A stretch of DNA of 54,862 nt, taken from positions 1 through 54,862 of the forward strand of contig JABVXU010000366.1 in the NCBI GenBank assembly GCA_013365365.1, read 5' to 3'. Origin of the DNA: Cruorifilaria tuberocauda. Its lineage: Eukaryota; Nematoda; Chromadorea; Rhabditida; Onchocercidae. The translations under genes were made by a program, and so were the position numbers. Under the pieces are notes generated by a model. The model was not told where the DNA came from and did not search any database. It saw nothing but the letters and a program-made list of their open reading frames with translations. This document shows, piece after piece, positions 22,633 through 33,296 of this stretch (position 1 is its first letter; each line of letters begins with the position of its first letter).

Positions 22633-23523
22633 TTATGTTGAGATCGCTTTGGTAGATATAGGACAACCATTGTTATGATGTTCCTGAAGCAGCTGCCTCA
22701 GCTGAGCAATGGATGTCTCCAAAAGTTTAAGGTCCTCATTCAAACGATTCGCTCTAAGCTTCTCTTCTTCTACCTGAAAACTTATAAAAAGGAAGAATGA
22801 TTTTGCTATTCTAATCTGTATTCAAAAACTAATTCCAATCTTACTCCTCTCTACCTGTGTAATGCCTCTGTTGTGATTAAATCTAGCTCATTGCTTTTGT
22901 TTCAATGGACACGTCGATATTTAATCTTACTTCTGTGTCCAATTCAAATGAAGAAATTGCACAAGCTAAAAACCCTCGACATAATTAAGTACTAGATAAT
23001 ACAACTGAATATAGAAACTGTATATTATTGTTTATTTTTAGCATTAATGAAAAAGGTTTCTTCATATTCAAACATATCAATGACATGCAGTTAATTCTGT
23101 TTACTGCTTCTATCTAACACATCAGAAATTCTATTAGAAACCTTAAAAAAATATAGTATACAAAAAATAAACAGCTAACTTCAAAAGCTGAACATCTTCA
23201 CCGATTTCCCAAAAAAATTTAGGGAAGAATTGATACTCTAAATGTCTAAAAAGTATTTGAAAAATCAATTCACATCATACTTTAGAGCAGACGTAAACTT
23301 CATCAGGTTACAGTGAAAAAATATCTGCTCTTGATTGTGAGTAGGAAAACAAGAGAAATACAGAAAAAAAATATCCTGAGAAATAATAAGCATCACCTGT
23401 TTCTCGAGATCATTTATTTTTTGCAGCTTCTTCTGCCTACATTTTGATGCCGCCAGACGGTTACGCGCCCTCTTTCTTTCCAGTTTCTTCTTCTCCTGTT
23501 CCAATGCATCATAACTATCACCA
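22633..23523 (-). CDS. jun-1: jun coding exons 6-7: basic region and leucine zipper
   Basis: Exon 23523-23397 encodes EQEKKKLERKRARNRLAASK then CRQKKLQKINDLEKQ. The N-x-x-A-A-x-x-C-R signature contacts the AP-1 half-site. Exon 22773-22633 encodes the zipper (VEEEKLRANRLNEDLKLLET, then SIAQLRQLLQEHHNNGCPI) and ends KAIST with TAA at 22635-22633. The intron falls at the start of the zipper. The basic region has Leu where vertebrate c-Jun has Ile (NRIAASKCR). Confidence 0.93.
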
Positions 23524-26500
23524 CTGCAAAATCTATCATCTGTTTAAAACGTCTGATTTCCTCTTTTTTAAAATAATACATTGCCATCATTCATATTATT
23601 TTGAACGAACGAAATTTAAAAAAGAAAAATGAATACGATATTTCGAAAGGACTATAGCAAATACTTCTCCTAAAAGCGGATACTACTTCGTTTTTTTTCG
23701 AATTGAACATCAATTTGTAGAACTGAAGAATGGAATTGCAAAAAAAAATTAGTGATTGTGCATCAACTGATAAGAATCCGCTAAACAATTGAGGTAACTA
23801 GTTTATCAACACAGAACTGTCGGAAGAATTGAAAAATCACTAAATATTGACAGAAACCGTAGCAAGATAAATTTTTCTATTAAGATGGAAAATTTGCTGA
23901 TGTTCATCTGTGAATAACAGATCAAAAGTTTCCTGGTAATTTCTAATCTGTTTTACAAAATGAACTCCCGTTTTTGGTCTAAGTTTATCAACTATATGTT
24001 TTTCGTATGTTATCAATATATCATATAGTCACGTATTGCCAGCTTTTGCTGCAGTGCACTACTTGGAATTTTTCTAATCAATATATCACCTTAAACTCAA
24101 AATAAAATAACGTTTCGCGCCCAGATAATAAATTGCATAACTGTTGCTCACAGAATGGCACTTAGAAAAATTTAATCGTTTGCGGTAATATCTATCCCAT
24201 TATCAACATAAGAACATAATTAAAAAAATTCCTCTCGTAATATCAGTATAATACTGATCATATGAATCTTATTGCTAACCTCACCTCATCTATGTAAGCC
24301 CAATTTTTTATAAAATATTCTTAACATTTGAAAATATTTAAGGAAAAAGGTCTACAACAAATACAGAAATTCCGAAGACTAATTCTATATATTTCATAAT
24401 AATATTATAAATGTCAATTTAGAATCAATTTTCTAAAAATTTTCCCCCTTGAAAACAACCCATTATTTTCCGCATCTGCAAGCAACATCTCCATAGCTGG
24501 AACTCTTCTGCATTCAAATCAAAATAGTTGCGACTTTTATAACAACTTAATCGCTGCGTTTCAATTACATTACAATTTTTATCAGTAAAAGTTCAGCTTA
24601 ATTATCCGTTTGCTTTTTACTTCATTCAATTCATTTTGCTGAAAGTTAAAGGCAAATTTGCATACAAAGTGAAAATTTAAGGCTAAAGTTGGGAGAAACT
24701 ACCATGAAAATATCAATTTAGAAGAAAGCCCAATATTATTCGGAGGAGATACCGCAATAAAAATTTAGTTCCTACAAACGATATTCAGGGAAGTCTAAAA
24801 CAGAAGCAATTTGAACACTATTTTAATTCCACAAATAGAAATTAAATTGCAGTGACTATGAAGAAAACATACGAAAATGGACCCATAAAAATATGCTCCT
24901 CCTGACTTCGAGGACTGGCACTTGAACGTATGGACGACGCGCATGCTTCAATTTCATGGTTGCTTTCACTGGTTGCATAAGCATCATAAGTTGATGTATC
25001 GTTGATACCGTCCGATTGTAGGGATGTTACTGAACTGCAACCTAAAATTACAAAAATAGCATTCATTGCAATTACAATCTTAAATTTGTAGCAAAAAAAA
25101 AGGCAAACAATACAAGGTAATACTGTTTTCGTTTTCTCCATTGATGACAAACGGGAACATAAAAATAATATAGGACATGAAATCTATCAAATACAGTAAA
25201 ATTTATATCGAAAAAAAAATAACAGAAATGGAGGAAAACAAGATTACATTGAAAAGAAACGTTTTTGATTACATAATACTGGTAAAACATAATTATATAT
25301 ATGTATATATATATATGAACCTGGTAATTCATTTTTCATGGTTATATCATCAGGAAGCATCACAGATGTAGTAGTTGATGACGAACCGATCGGCTGTTGC
25401 TGAAGCATGGAAGTAGTAGTTGTTGTTGTTACCGTAGAGGAGGTGGCTACAGCATAAGGAGTAAGTTGAGTAGGAGTCAATTGAGTGAAACTGTAACCAG
25501 CAAGCGAACCCATGCCACTCATTGCTGCTTGCATTATGACTGACAGAGATTCCCTAAAAGAATCTTTCGTCAAGAAATTTCAAATCTTTAAGGTAAGAAA
25601 CATTTAACGGCGTTCAATTTAATGTCTTCAAAATAGAAAATAAAATGAAATAGTGGCGAAAAAAAAGATTGTTTGTTCGTTAAGGTAACAGAACAGTATT
25701 TTTTCTGTTAGTTAAAGGTGAAATGAAGTATAGAAATGAAATTTAGATAATTTAAAAGAGAGAGAGAGGTGTTTTGTTGCAAAAAAAGGATATCAACGAA
25801 ATCTACCATCAACGTATAGGAATAATAGACGAATTACTTAAAGACTTGACTGAAGAGTGACTCGTTCGACTTTCCATAAGTAATAACTGGAGGAATGGCA
25901 TGATGTGAAAAAGGATGGTGCAATAATGATGGGATGGGGAAAGAATGTACAGTGAGTGATATGAATAAGGAGAATGATAAAAAATAGTAGAGCGAAGATA
26001 GGCGGAATCGAGTGGTCAATATGAATGAAGAAGTAAGAGGTAGGGGTGTGAAAATGGAAGAGTAAACAGTGCACTGGCCAGATGAGTACGTAAAGCTACA
26101 GGTGAATCATCCAAAAGAAGGAAAGGAGCCAAAAGAGAGGAGGAGAGATGCGTTGGGTGCGTCTTTGTGCAGACCAAAATAGTTGACAGGAAGGGTGTGT
26201 GCACGTACTTCCCAAAGATATGGAAGAGGATGAAAGGTACAGGTGAAAGTGAAGATGAGGGTGAGGTGAAGGTGAAGGTGAAGAGGAAGGAACGGAAGAG
26301 GTGTGAAAGGGCAGAGGATAGAAGAAACGCTGTGGCCTCCCACACAACACCACCACTCTCCTTCCTTCCATCTCCTTCTGCAGTTGCTGCTAGACAGTTC
26401 CATACAAAATCCCGCTTCACAGATACTCTCCGCCATAAACAGTCACCTCTCTCTTCCTCTCTCACTCTTCTGATGTCCCCACCCCTTCTACTGATGTTAT

Positions 26501-29500
26501 TACTTCTCGCTAGCTTTTCAAATCACAAATACATATATTACTCTCTATTCTCCGGATAACTTATCCCAAAATTATTTCTTCCTTCGCGCTTCATGCAAAC
26601 CACTTTTAGCTAACACGGAAGCAACAATCGGTCCAATCAAATACTCCTAACCAGTCAAGAAAATCCGTTCATAAATTCCTCTCATATTATCCAGATTTAT
26701 GTAATGCCGAAGTGCTTAAACCAATTGTAAGACTACAAAATTACGGTGGTTGCCCAAATCAGCTCATTGCTCTCTTATGGATTGACATTCTATTTGGCTT
26801 TAAATTTCCAGATTTAAGTACATTCATTATCAGAGAGCGTAAATGACTACCAAGGAAGAAACATACTCTTGAAACGCTTATGGAAAAGAATTTGAAAATC
26901 CGGATGAGTAACCCTGTCAACGGCACACTTTTTTATCAATGCATCTTTCCAGAACTCAGTTTTCTAGTCATAAAAATTCATTAAATTCAAAAAAAGCTTA
27001 CCTGTTTGGACTAGTAAGTGCAGGACTTGTCACCGTTTTCGTCTGATCGTTGCTGCTAGTTGATGCGGTAACTGACTGAAACAATGGAGCCAAAAAACTC
27101 GGGGAATTGAGAAGCGCTGGCGATGGGACAAATCCGTTCAATTGCTGCACTTGCGTTAATGCATCTAAAATATTCTCCTGCTTTACACTTAAATACCATT
27201 TTTCTTTTATATTTAAATACACTCCTACTGACACTGTTCTCAGAATCGACACAAAGCTGAAAATACTCACCTCGGCGAAGATTATTAATCGAACTATATT
27301 GAAATCATATGTCAGGCCATTAACTTTATTTTCCAAATTTATTCAAATTATTTTTCAAAAATTGAAAGTACTGTATGATAACATTAATCACATATCCATT
27401 ATGCAGATATTGTGTTTAAATTAATTAAATTTGAGTTAACAGCGAAATGTCATACTTTTCATTCTTCTAATATAACAAATATAATTACTGTGCTATTACA
27501 GTTCAATGTTGATTATCTATTTTCTTCTAAATTATTTATAAAATCGTTTAATACGAAATTGGTGATTTAAGACAATAAGACGCAATTAACTGAAAACTGT
27601 GAAAATTGGAAAAACAGAAACAAATGTTTAAGAGAAATGCAGTAAAAGATTACAAGACAAAGCCTGAATAATGTTCTTCTCTAAATATAATAGCATTTTG
27701 ACCCATCCTGTTAATGTAAATAATGTATAATGTTAACGCAAATGACAGAAGATAAATTCTAACTCTATTAATGTATATGCATATTATGGAAGAAATGATA
27801 AAAGATAACTGAATTGAACAAAATTAATTAGTGGAAGTTTAAATGGAAGGAGGGCAGAGAACTGCACAAGGAGTGTCAGAAAAATATTATATCTTTTGCT
27901 TACAAAGATATTCGTATACTTTGATAGTGCATTTGTTATAAGTCTAAAAATGAAAAGCCTTTAAAAGTTGCGCTAGTTTCAATGTATTGCTAAGATAACT
28001 ATTGATCTCACTTATGCTTTCAAAACACTAAAATTCTCAAAATAAATCTGAATTGTAAGCAGTTTGATTAAAATCCACACTTATGGATTGATTCGGAGAA
28101 CTCAAATGGGCAGATCAATTACTTCAGTCAGGTTAGATATTAAGTAAATATTTTAGTTGGCACAACAAAAATATTTTTTAACTTTATAATTATTCTTGTA
28201 AATCAGTTAGAAGCACTTTCCGCCTTAAGTGTTAAGTGAAAATTCCTAATTGTATAAATTCTTAATTGATTAATTTTTTAAGAATTTATGATTTTATTAA
28301 TTTATCAATAGATAAACTGGTGACAGTCACCCTTCTCAGAACTCGAATAATACGACAATAATTTATAATATTCAAATATTTTGGTTAATGTACTTCAGTT
28401 TATTATACAAATTCAATTTCATTCCTAAAGATTGCACACATTCTCTGATGCACGGACAGCTATGTTCCAATGATTTTATCGTATCTCCTCTTCTACTTCG
28501 ATTTGAGTTGTATTTTTTAGTAGTTTAGTTTCTCAATTAAGAGTAGAAAAGTGAATTTTGTGATCTATTCGAATTCTTCAAATCGCCACTTCAATTTCAT
28601 TTTATAAATAAATTACTATTCCTGTTCTCTTCTAAGCTACTATCAGAGTTGAGTATGATCTTCAATATCATTTAATCTTTTCAAGTACAATAATGAAAGA
28701 ATAACAAGCTACAACAAGTTGAAAAAAATCATCACTAAGAGTGAAGAAATAGATTGAATAATTCCGAGTTCACAAAAGAAATATGGAGCAGGAAAATGTT
28801 TCATAATGAAGAGGGAGAATAACATCTATAAACTAGCTGAGAAGAAGCTACAAAAATAATTAAATATATCTATGGTACTCTTTAGTAACAACAAATGTCT
28901 CGCATAGCAGTAAAACAATCTCTGCCAACAAACTGCACTTCGGACTGTAAGGAATCTAACAAATATGAAGTAGGTAATGGGGAAGAAAGCAACAGATTTT
29001 TCTATGGATTAAAAAATAATAGATGAAAATATGTGGATAAAATATATATCACGAACACGATCTCATAAAGCAAAAATTAACAGAATGAGAAGAGAACAGA
29101 AACGCTTAAGAAAGTCAGAAAAGATTGCATATTCTTCAAAAAAATGGCAAGGGAATTTACTATAATGAAAAGTACAAAAGCCGTGGAGGTTTCACTACTC
29201 ATAGCAACACGAGCTTCTTTTGCAGCAGAAGGAAAATGTAGAAATTAAATGATTCATCAGAGCATTTTCTGCTTGCTTTCAACATCCAAAGCTATCACAA
29301 ATTTTTTGATCAGAAGCAAGATGAACAACAAGCGAATACCTCCGAAGAAATCTAAAAGACTGCAGACCAATTTTTTCAATCCACTTGTATTGTCAAATAA
29401 AAAAACCAACTTTTGCTTTCGGTTTGTTTGTCAAAAGGAAAAGGTACAAATATTTTCAAATAAAATACCTTTTTATGAAACGAAATACGAATTAAAAAAT

Positions 29501-31290
29501 ATTTAATGACAATAAAATTAAATCGTGAGATTCGTACTACTACTTAGTCTCTAAAATATGAATATCAGTAAAGAAAATAAGGTTGCATAATTCTTTACTA
29601 TCGATGGTTTTCAATGTCTAACTGCAATAAACAAAATCCAAGAGAACGACTTGAATAATTTAATAGATTGACGAAAATTAAAAATTATGCCAAACTTTGA
29701 AAACTGCTTTCAGCTGTGGTTGGATATTGAAAGACATCGATAGTAAAAGATTGTGCAACTTAATTCTTTTTACTGATATTTGAATTAGTATAGAAATTTT
29801 AGCATTAGCATTAGAAAATAATATAGTATATTTTTCTTTTACCATGTCACAGATAGAAATGAAGCAGGAAATATGTTATCAGCATAATAAATTAAATCAA
29901 GAGTGGTTTACGAAGATTTATGAATCTTTTACAGAAATATTTTCAACCCCAACCAATAATGCATTATTGAGTGAAATAGTTAAGTTTGCGGAACAATGAA
30001 AAACAGTTCTTAAAAAAGCAAATGTGGAATGAATGATCCCTTGGAATCAAACATCAAGTTCATATATATATTCTCCTTTACTCGACAGACGTCATGATAA
30101 TTTTGTAAGAGTATTAGAAGATCACGTTCTTAGCACACAACTAACAGATAACTAACCTTGTAGGCTTGTGTATTTGAGAGAAAAAGTTCTTGATTATTAA
30201 GAAAAGATTTTAGAATAGAAACAACCAGCTACCGCTAAGAACGCTGAAGCGGAAAAGATTAAACTCCAACTGCACTGAACATACAACGCTTCATAGTTGG
30301 ACTTTAAGGGGACGCTGGTACTCTGAAGCAACTAGAATTTATAATGAAGCATTTGAGGCTGATAAAGAGTTTTTTAATTATCGTTCTATGGACGCTTACA
30401 GCAAATCGTTTACTGGAAACAATACTAAATTCATACTCTCACAAAATAACAATTTTTTAGATATTCAAATAAGGGATGGAAGTAATTTATGATGCTAATG
30501 GGATACTTCTTAATACAAAAATGCATTAATAATAAGCTTTAACTTCCATGACTTTATATGGTATATTTAATTTTTGTTCTTTCACTAAATTGCGCTAATT
30601 GAATTTGACAATTGACTAATTTTCTAACCGATAAAACCTTGAGCATACTGTCGCTGTGCCAATGTAACTTCAGAAGGATACAATAATTTCGTGGGCGTAG
30701 GCGTGGTCGTACCTATGGTAAATAGTAAATTTAATAAAAATAAATACTGATTTTCAATGCATAACCACTTGAATTCTTAAAAAGAAATAATAGATTAGTA
30801 AAATGTTTCAAATTCATAAAACACGAATTTTGTTACATTTCATATATTTTTCTTTGACATTAGATTTAATTTAATATAGCTATGTAGGGAATGTCCTCAT
30901 AGGATTTTTTGTTTCTGTCGGGGCCAAATCTAAGAATTTTCTTGGATAAGTTCAAGCTTTCGAGAAAAAGTCTTTATCCGCAAAAATATGATATATAAGA
31001 AAAGGACTAAAAGAAATATCAATAATTTTCCAAAACTTGTAGATAATCAAGTCACAGGAGTACTATGATTATGAATAATTCTATTAAATCTCACCTTGGG
31101 AAAACATTTTCCCGATGGTTGGTGACGATTTAATGATATCTAACAGGTCAGCACTAATTATTTGCTTTTTTGATGATGTAGGTGATGAAAAATCGAGATG
31201 CATACTGCTTTTTAGCTGCTTTAATGATGCCGTATCCGATGTTGACAAATCAGTGGTTGTTGCAGCTGCAGAAGACGGTATTGTTGACAT
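22633..31290 (-). CDS. jun-1: Jun family bZIP transcription factor (AP-1 subunit)
   Basis: Coding exons 5' to 3': 31290-31095, 30712-30638, 27164-27002, 25553-25321, 25041-24873, 23523-23397 and 22773-22633. Phases run 1, 1, 2, 1, 2, 0 and chain perfectly, giving 367 residues (vertebrate c-Jun has about 330). The N-terminus holds a c-Jun-like activation segment (DLLDIIKSSPTIGKMFSQ). It is followed by TTPTPTKLLYPSEVTLAQRQ, the conserved Jun box whose Thr-Pro sites are MAP kinase targets. The C-terminus is a bZIP with basic region RKRARNRLAASKCRQKK and the Jun-type tail EHHNNGCPI. It should act in the nucleus as a homodimer or with Fos/ATF partners on TGAGTCA or TGACGTCA. The ATG lies 13 bases after a TTTGTAG acceptor, suiting spliced-leader addition or a non-coding first exon. 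Confidence 0.93.
24873..25553 (-). CDS. jun-1: jun coding exons 4-5: low-complexity linker
   Basis: Exon 25553-25321 encodes ESLSVIMQAAMSGMGSLAGY, a Thr run, then MLPDDITMKNELP. Exon 25041-24873 encodes CSSVTSLQSDGINDTST and SSASPRSQEEHIFMGPF and ends phase 2 at TC|GTATGT. The Q/T/S-rich linker varies among Jun proteins. A TA repeat lies just inside the intron after exon 4. Confidence 0.8.
25293..25316. repeat. TA dinucleotide microsatellite
   Basis: An imperfect (TA)n run lies in the jun intron between exons 4 and 5, about five bases past the exon 4 donor. The run is palindromic and could fold next to the 5' splice site. Confidence 0.7.
26221..26335. repeat. purine-rich low-complexity block in a jun intron
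   Basis: The plus strand is almost all A and G here, with three tandem GGTGAA units at 26265-26282 and many GGAAG and GGATG words. The block sits in a wider 25.85-26.56 kb stretch of purine/pyrimidine asymmetry in which several overlapping frames are open. Those frames are Ser/Leu/Phe/Pro-rich on one strand and Lys/Glu-rich on the other, the expected side effect of strand asymmetry, so I do not call a gene. Confidence 0.6.
27002..27164 (-). CDS. jun-1: jun coding exon 3
   Basis: Encodes ALTQVQQLNGFVPSPALLNS then SFLAPLFQSVTAST and ends TSPALTSPN, phase 2 at a consensus GTAAGC donor. The acceptor is ATTTTAG. Ser/Thr-Pro-rich and without a fold, typical of the Jun hinge between activation domain and bZIP. 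Upstream codons of the longer open frame belong to the intron. Confidence 0.8.
29844..30326 (+). pseudogene. decayed protein-like frame of unknown origin in a jun intron
   Basis: From an ATG at 29844 one frame can be followed for 160 codons and is interrupted by eight stop codons before the last stop at 30324-30326. Between the stops it reads like protein, for example ICYQHNKLNQEWFTKIYESF, LLDRRHDNFVRVLEDHVLST, and ATAKNAEAEKIKLQLH. Most stops are one change away from Gln or Arg codons, as expected from C-to-T decay. I do not recognise the family. It abuts the HflC-like piece and may have arrived with it. Confidence 0.35.
30307..30492 (+). pseudogene. HflC-like (SPFH family) C-terminal fragment, probably Wolbachia-derived
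   Basis: A 61-codon frame ends with TGA at 30490-30492. It reads LRGRWYSEATRIYNEAFEAD (the first codon lies just upstream of the call), KEFFNYRSMDAYSKSFTG and NNTKFILSQNNNFLDI. This matches the C-terminus of bacterial HflC, whose family pattern is EA-x-RIY-x-EAF, EF-x-x-YRSM-x-AY, N-T-x-x-x-LSP and a final FF-x-Y. HflC with HflK forms the membrane complex that controls FtsH protease. The piece lacks the N-terminal membrane anchor and SPFH core, has no start and lies in an intron, so it cannot make a working HflC. Transfer from an endosymbiont is inference from family and host type. Confidence 0.6.
30638..30712 (-). CDS. jun-1: jun coding exon 2: TTPTPT Jun box
   Basis: A 75-base exon missed by a length-limited ORF search. 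It encodes TTPTPTKLLYPSEVTLAQRQ then YAQ, phase 1 on both sides. In c-Jun the same place reads TTTPTPT with a following C/Y-P-x-x-V-T, and its threonines are phosphorylated by JNK-type kinases. The neighbouring exons also join in phase 1, so the exon could be skipped without a frame change. Confidence 0.88.
31095..31290 (-). CDS. jun-1: jun coding exon 1: N-terminal activation region
   Basis: 65 codons plus one base. Ser/Thr/Ala-rich start (MSTIPSSAAATTTDLSTSDT), then MHLDFSSPTSSKKQIISADL and LDIIKSSPTIGKMFSQ. The last segment resembles the c-Jun stretch that starts with DLLTSPDVG and ends in an L-x-x-LI helix. The two Ser-Pro sites are plausible kinase targets. The donor is CAAG|GTGAGA, phase 1. 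Confidence 0.85.
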
Positions 31291-32719
31291 TTTTTTCGAA
31301 ATTCTACAAATTAAAAAAAAGCATTAGACAAAGTAATATTAGATAATCAACAATTCCGTAGAGTATGTTTTTGCAGAGTTCAAAGGCAATACATAGAAAA
31401 TCCTATTCTTAAAACACATCGAAATGACGGCACGGTATGAGCCTCACTCGAACAGTTCAAGACAAGCATATCAATTATTTTAAATATTCAGACAGAAATT
31501 CAGACATTAAAGTATTGCATTCTTTCTTCTTTTAGAATTAAAATCAGTAAAATCCATAAATAGTTGGAAAGATATCGACATCAACATTATACACAATAAA
31601 AAGGCAGTGGTTTTCAAAACTAGGAATTTGCTTGTTACAAGCAACAAATTTTAAATCTTTCCTCATTTATTCCTTTCAATTTGACTGCAACAGTAACCGG
31701 AGCATATTTAAATGCTTTACGTAAAGAAATTTTTTCTAGTATCCAAATTAGCGAATCAATCTAATAAGCCTTCAAATATATGGACCGCCATGTCATGCAA
31801 TATATAATATAAAATTAAGGAACAGCGTCTTCTAGGAATTGATAAAGTTAGGAAAAAAGCTCCTCATTTCTTTAATTCACTACTATTCAGTGATCAAGTT
31901 ATTGGAACACTTTTTTAATCTTATACTACATTACTTAATTTTTTCTATCCCGTTGATTCTACAATCGAATAAGTATTTTCGATTTCTACATGGATATCGA
32001 ATTGAAGAACGGTCTTGAGATGGTAATTTGCATAACGACTCATTTTCTCATGGTTGTAGCGGTAAGGAAAGTGAATACTGGTGTTGCTGGAGGGTTTTCC
32101 GCGACATCACGTCTTCTTTACTATCTGATTGCTAAGAATCACACGCTTATTGTAATATCGATATTTGAGAATTGAAAAAATATGGCCTGAAGAATGTCTG
32201 TGGAAGGCGCATTGGAATCAAAATTTTCTAACAATCTATATCTTTTAAGATTTACTCTAACCCAAACTATGACATTGTGGATTTCAGCAGTGTTAAATCC
32301 ATTTGTTTAGAGAGCTGATGAAATTTCTCAGACTATCAGTAATTTCACACGAACGTCATTTCTAGAAATAATATCAAACATTAAGATCTCACGGAAAATA
32401 GTGACAAACGAATAATGCATTGTGGGAAAGAGAGCTTAGTCTATCTTCTGCAGTGTTGCAGCTAGGAAAATCTTGAGCATCCGCAAGTTGGACAAGTTGA
32501 ATTCACATAATAAGAAATAATGAAAAAATGAACGATCGCAATGGGCATATGTAAAGCCAATACCCGTTGAATAAAGATATGGCCAGCCAGATTATCTTAG
32601 AAAAGAATGTAGAAGTTGATAACTTCGCCTTCGCGTCTTCATGGGAACTCAAAATCTTCCACGACTCTCACTCTACACAGGTAAAAGAAAACCATTAAGG
32701 CAGCTACATGCGTAAAGAT

Positions 32720-32769
32720 CCTTCATGCTTCACACGAATGCGTGTGATGAAGGGGCGCGCGTGCGCGTA
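32720..32769. other. hairpin followed by alternating GC tract
   Basis: CCTTCAT (32720-32726) pairs with ATGAAGG (32747-32753), and inside it CACACG (32731-32736) pairs with CGTGTG (32741-32746) around an AATG loop, with a GCTT bulge. Immediately after comes GGCGCGCGTGCGCGT, an alternating purine-pyrimidine run. Such tracts can adopt Z-DNA and are striking in DNA this AT-rich. Confidence 0.5.
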
Positions 32770-32848
32770 CAGTTCACTGGAAAACGTCAGTAGAAATATG
32801 CTCGGCAATAGTTGCTGCTGACTTCTGTTGGTTCAGCCTGAAATGGGA

Positions 32849-32855
32849 TGAGTCA
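32849..32855. promoter_or_regulatory. AP-1 site TGAGTCA, upstream copy
   Basis: A perfect TPA-response element, the target of Jun:Fos and Jun:Jun dimers. It lies 1.6 kb upstream of the jun start codon and 25 bases from a second identical site. Confidence 0.5.
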
Positions 32856-32879
32856 GTGTGAAGTCAGTTGGAGGACGGA

Positions 32880-32886
32880 TGAGTCA
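32880..32886. promoter_or_regulatory. AP-1 site TGAGTCA, second copy
   Basis: The second perfect TGAGTCA, in the context GATGAGTCATG. The spacing to the first copy is 31 bases centre to centre, close to three helical turns, so both would face the same side of the DNA. Confidence 0.5.
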
Positions 32887-32939
32887 TGCTCTCTAGCACT
32901 CCCCACGAAGTATATGATATTTTGAATGGTCGGACTTAC

Positions 32940-33190
32940 ACTCTATTCACAAGCAACGCTCTTTCTCTCCCCGCACTCTCTTCTAACACTCTGAGGTGAC
33001 GTCATCATGTTTAGAACAGCTCTCACCCGTATCGTCCCACACCTCCGTCTCTTCTTGCATGTGCAGATAGAAGTGTTATCAGTGATCATCGCTGCGAAGA
33101 GATCATCGACGAATTGAAGAGCGGTGGAAGAAGGGTCAGCCACTTCTTTCCGTTGATAGCGTGAAGCTGCGTGTCCCACGCACTTACTGC
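32940..33190 (-). other. candidate non-coding first exon and core promoter of jun
   Basis: GC-rich for this window. On the minus strand it ends at AATAGAGT|GTAAGT, a perfect donor at 32939-32934, which could splice to the acceptor at 31304-31305 just before the jun ATG. The long minus-strand frame here (32943-33179) has no ATG after its upstream stop and ends in TAG just before the donor, so the exon is best read as 5' leader. It holds a CRE at 32997-33004. Confidence 0.4.
32997..33004. promoter_or_regulatory. CRE / ATF-Jun site TGACGTCA
   Basis: A palindromic cAMP-response element, followed by TC, inside the GC-rich jun leader. Jun:ATF heterodimers and CREB bind this sequence. Together with the two AP-1 sites it suggests autoregulation as known for c-jun. 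Confidence 0.5.
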
Positions 33191-33296
33191 ATCCTTAATA
33201 TCGCGCATTTTCTTCTCACCAATAGTGATGCTGAAATTCAATCAGAAGAGTCGAGTCAGACAAAGTGTAGTTTGAGTATAATTTCGAGGTATAGAT

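Larger units (their letters stand above)
27165..30637. other. large jun intron 2
   Basis: A 3.5 kb intron between the TTPTPT exon and exon 3. It is AT-rich and mostly featureless; an 85-codon plus-strand frame at 29249-29506 is probably chance. Its last 0.8 kb carries two degenerate protein-like segments, annotated separately. Confidence 0.7.
31304..32939. other. upstream region / first intron of jun
   Basis: If the non-coding exon at about 32.94-33.19 kb is real, this is jun intron 1; otherwise it is the distal promoter. It is AT-rich until 32.5 kb, then rises in GC. A 40-codon plus-strand frame at 32584-32703 (MASQIILEKNVEVDNFAF...) followed by a GTAAAA donor-like site is exon-like but unmatched. 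Confidence 0.4.

Noticed and set aside
26016..26559. Long frames on both strands (up to 149 codons)
   Set aside because: They arise from purine/pyrimidine asymmetry and consist of Ser/Leu/Phe or Lys/Glu runs; no family or splice support.
29249..29506. 85-codon plus-strand frame in a jun intron
   Set aside because: Composition of AT-rich noise (Lys/Asn/Phe/Ile), no family resemblance.
32943..33179. 78-codon minus-strand open frame as the N-terminus of Jun
   Set aside because: It has no ATG between its upstream stop and the first GTG, ends in TAG just before a good donor and does not fit the phase of the next exon; better read as 5' leader.
33270..33280. Part of a spliced-leader RNA (GTTTGAG as in SL1)
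   Set aside because: The rest of the SL1 sequence and an Sm site are missing.
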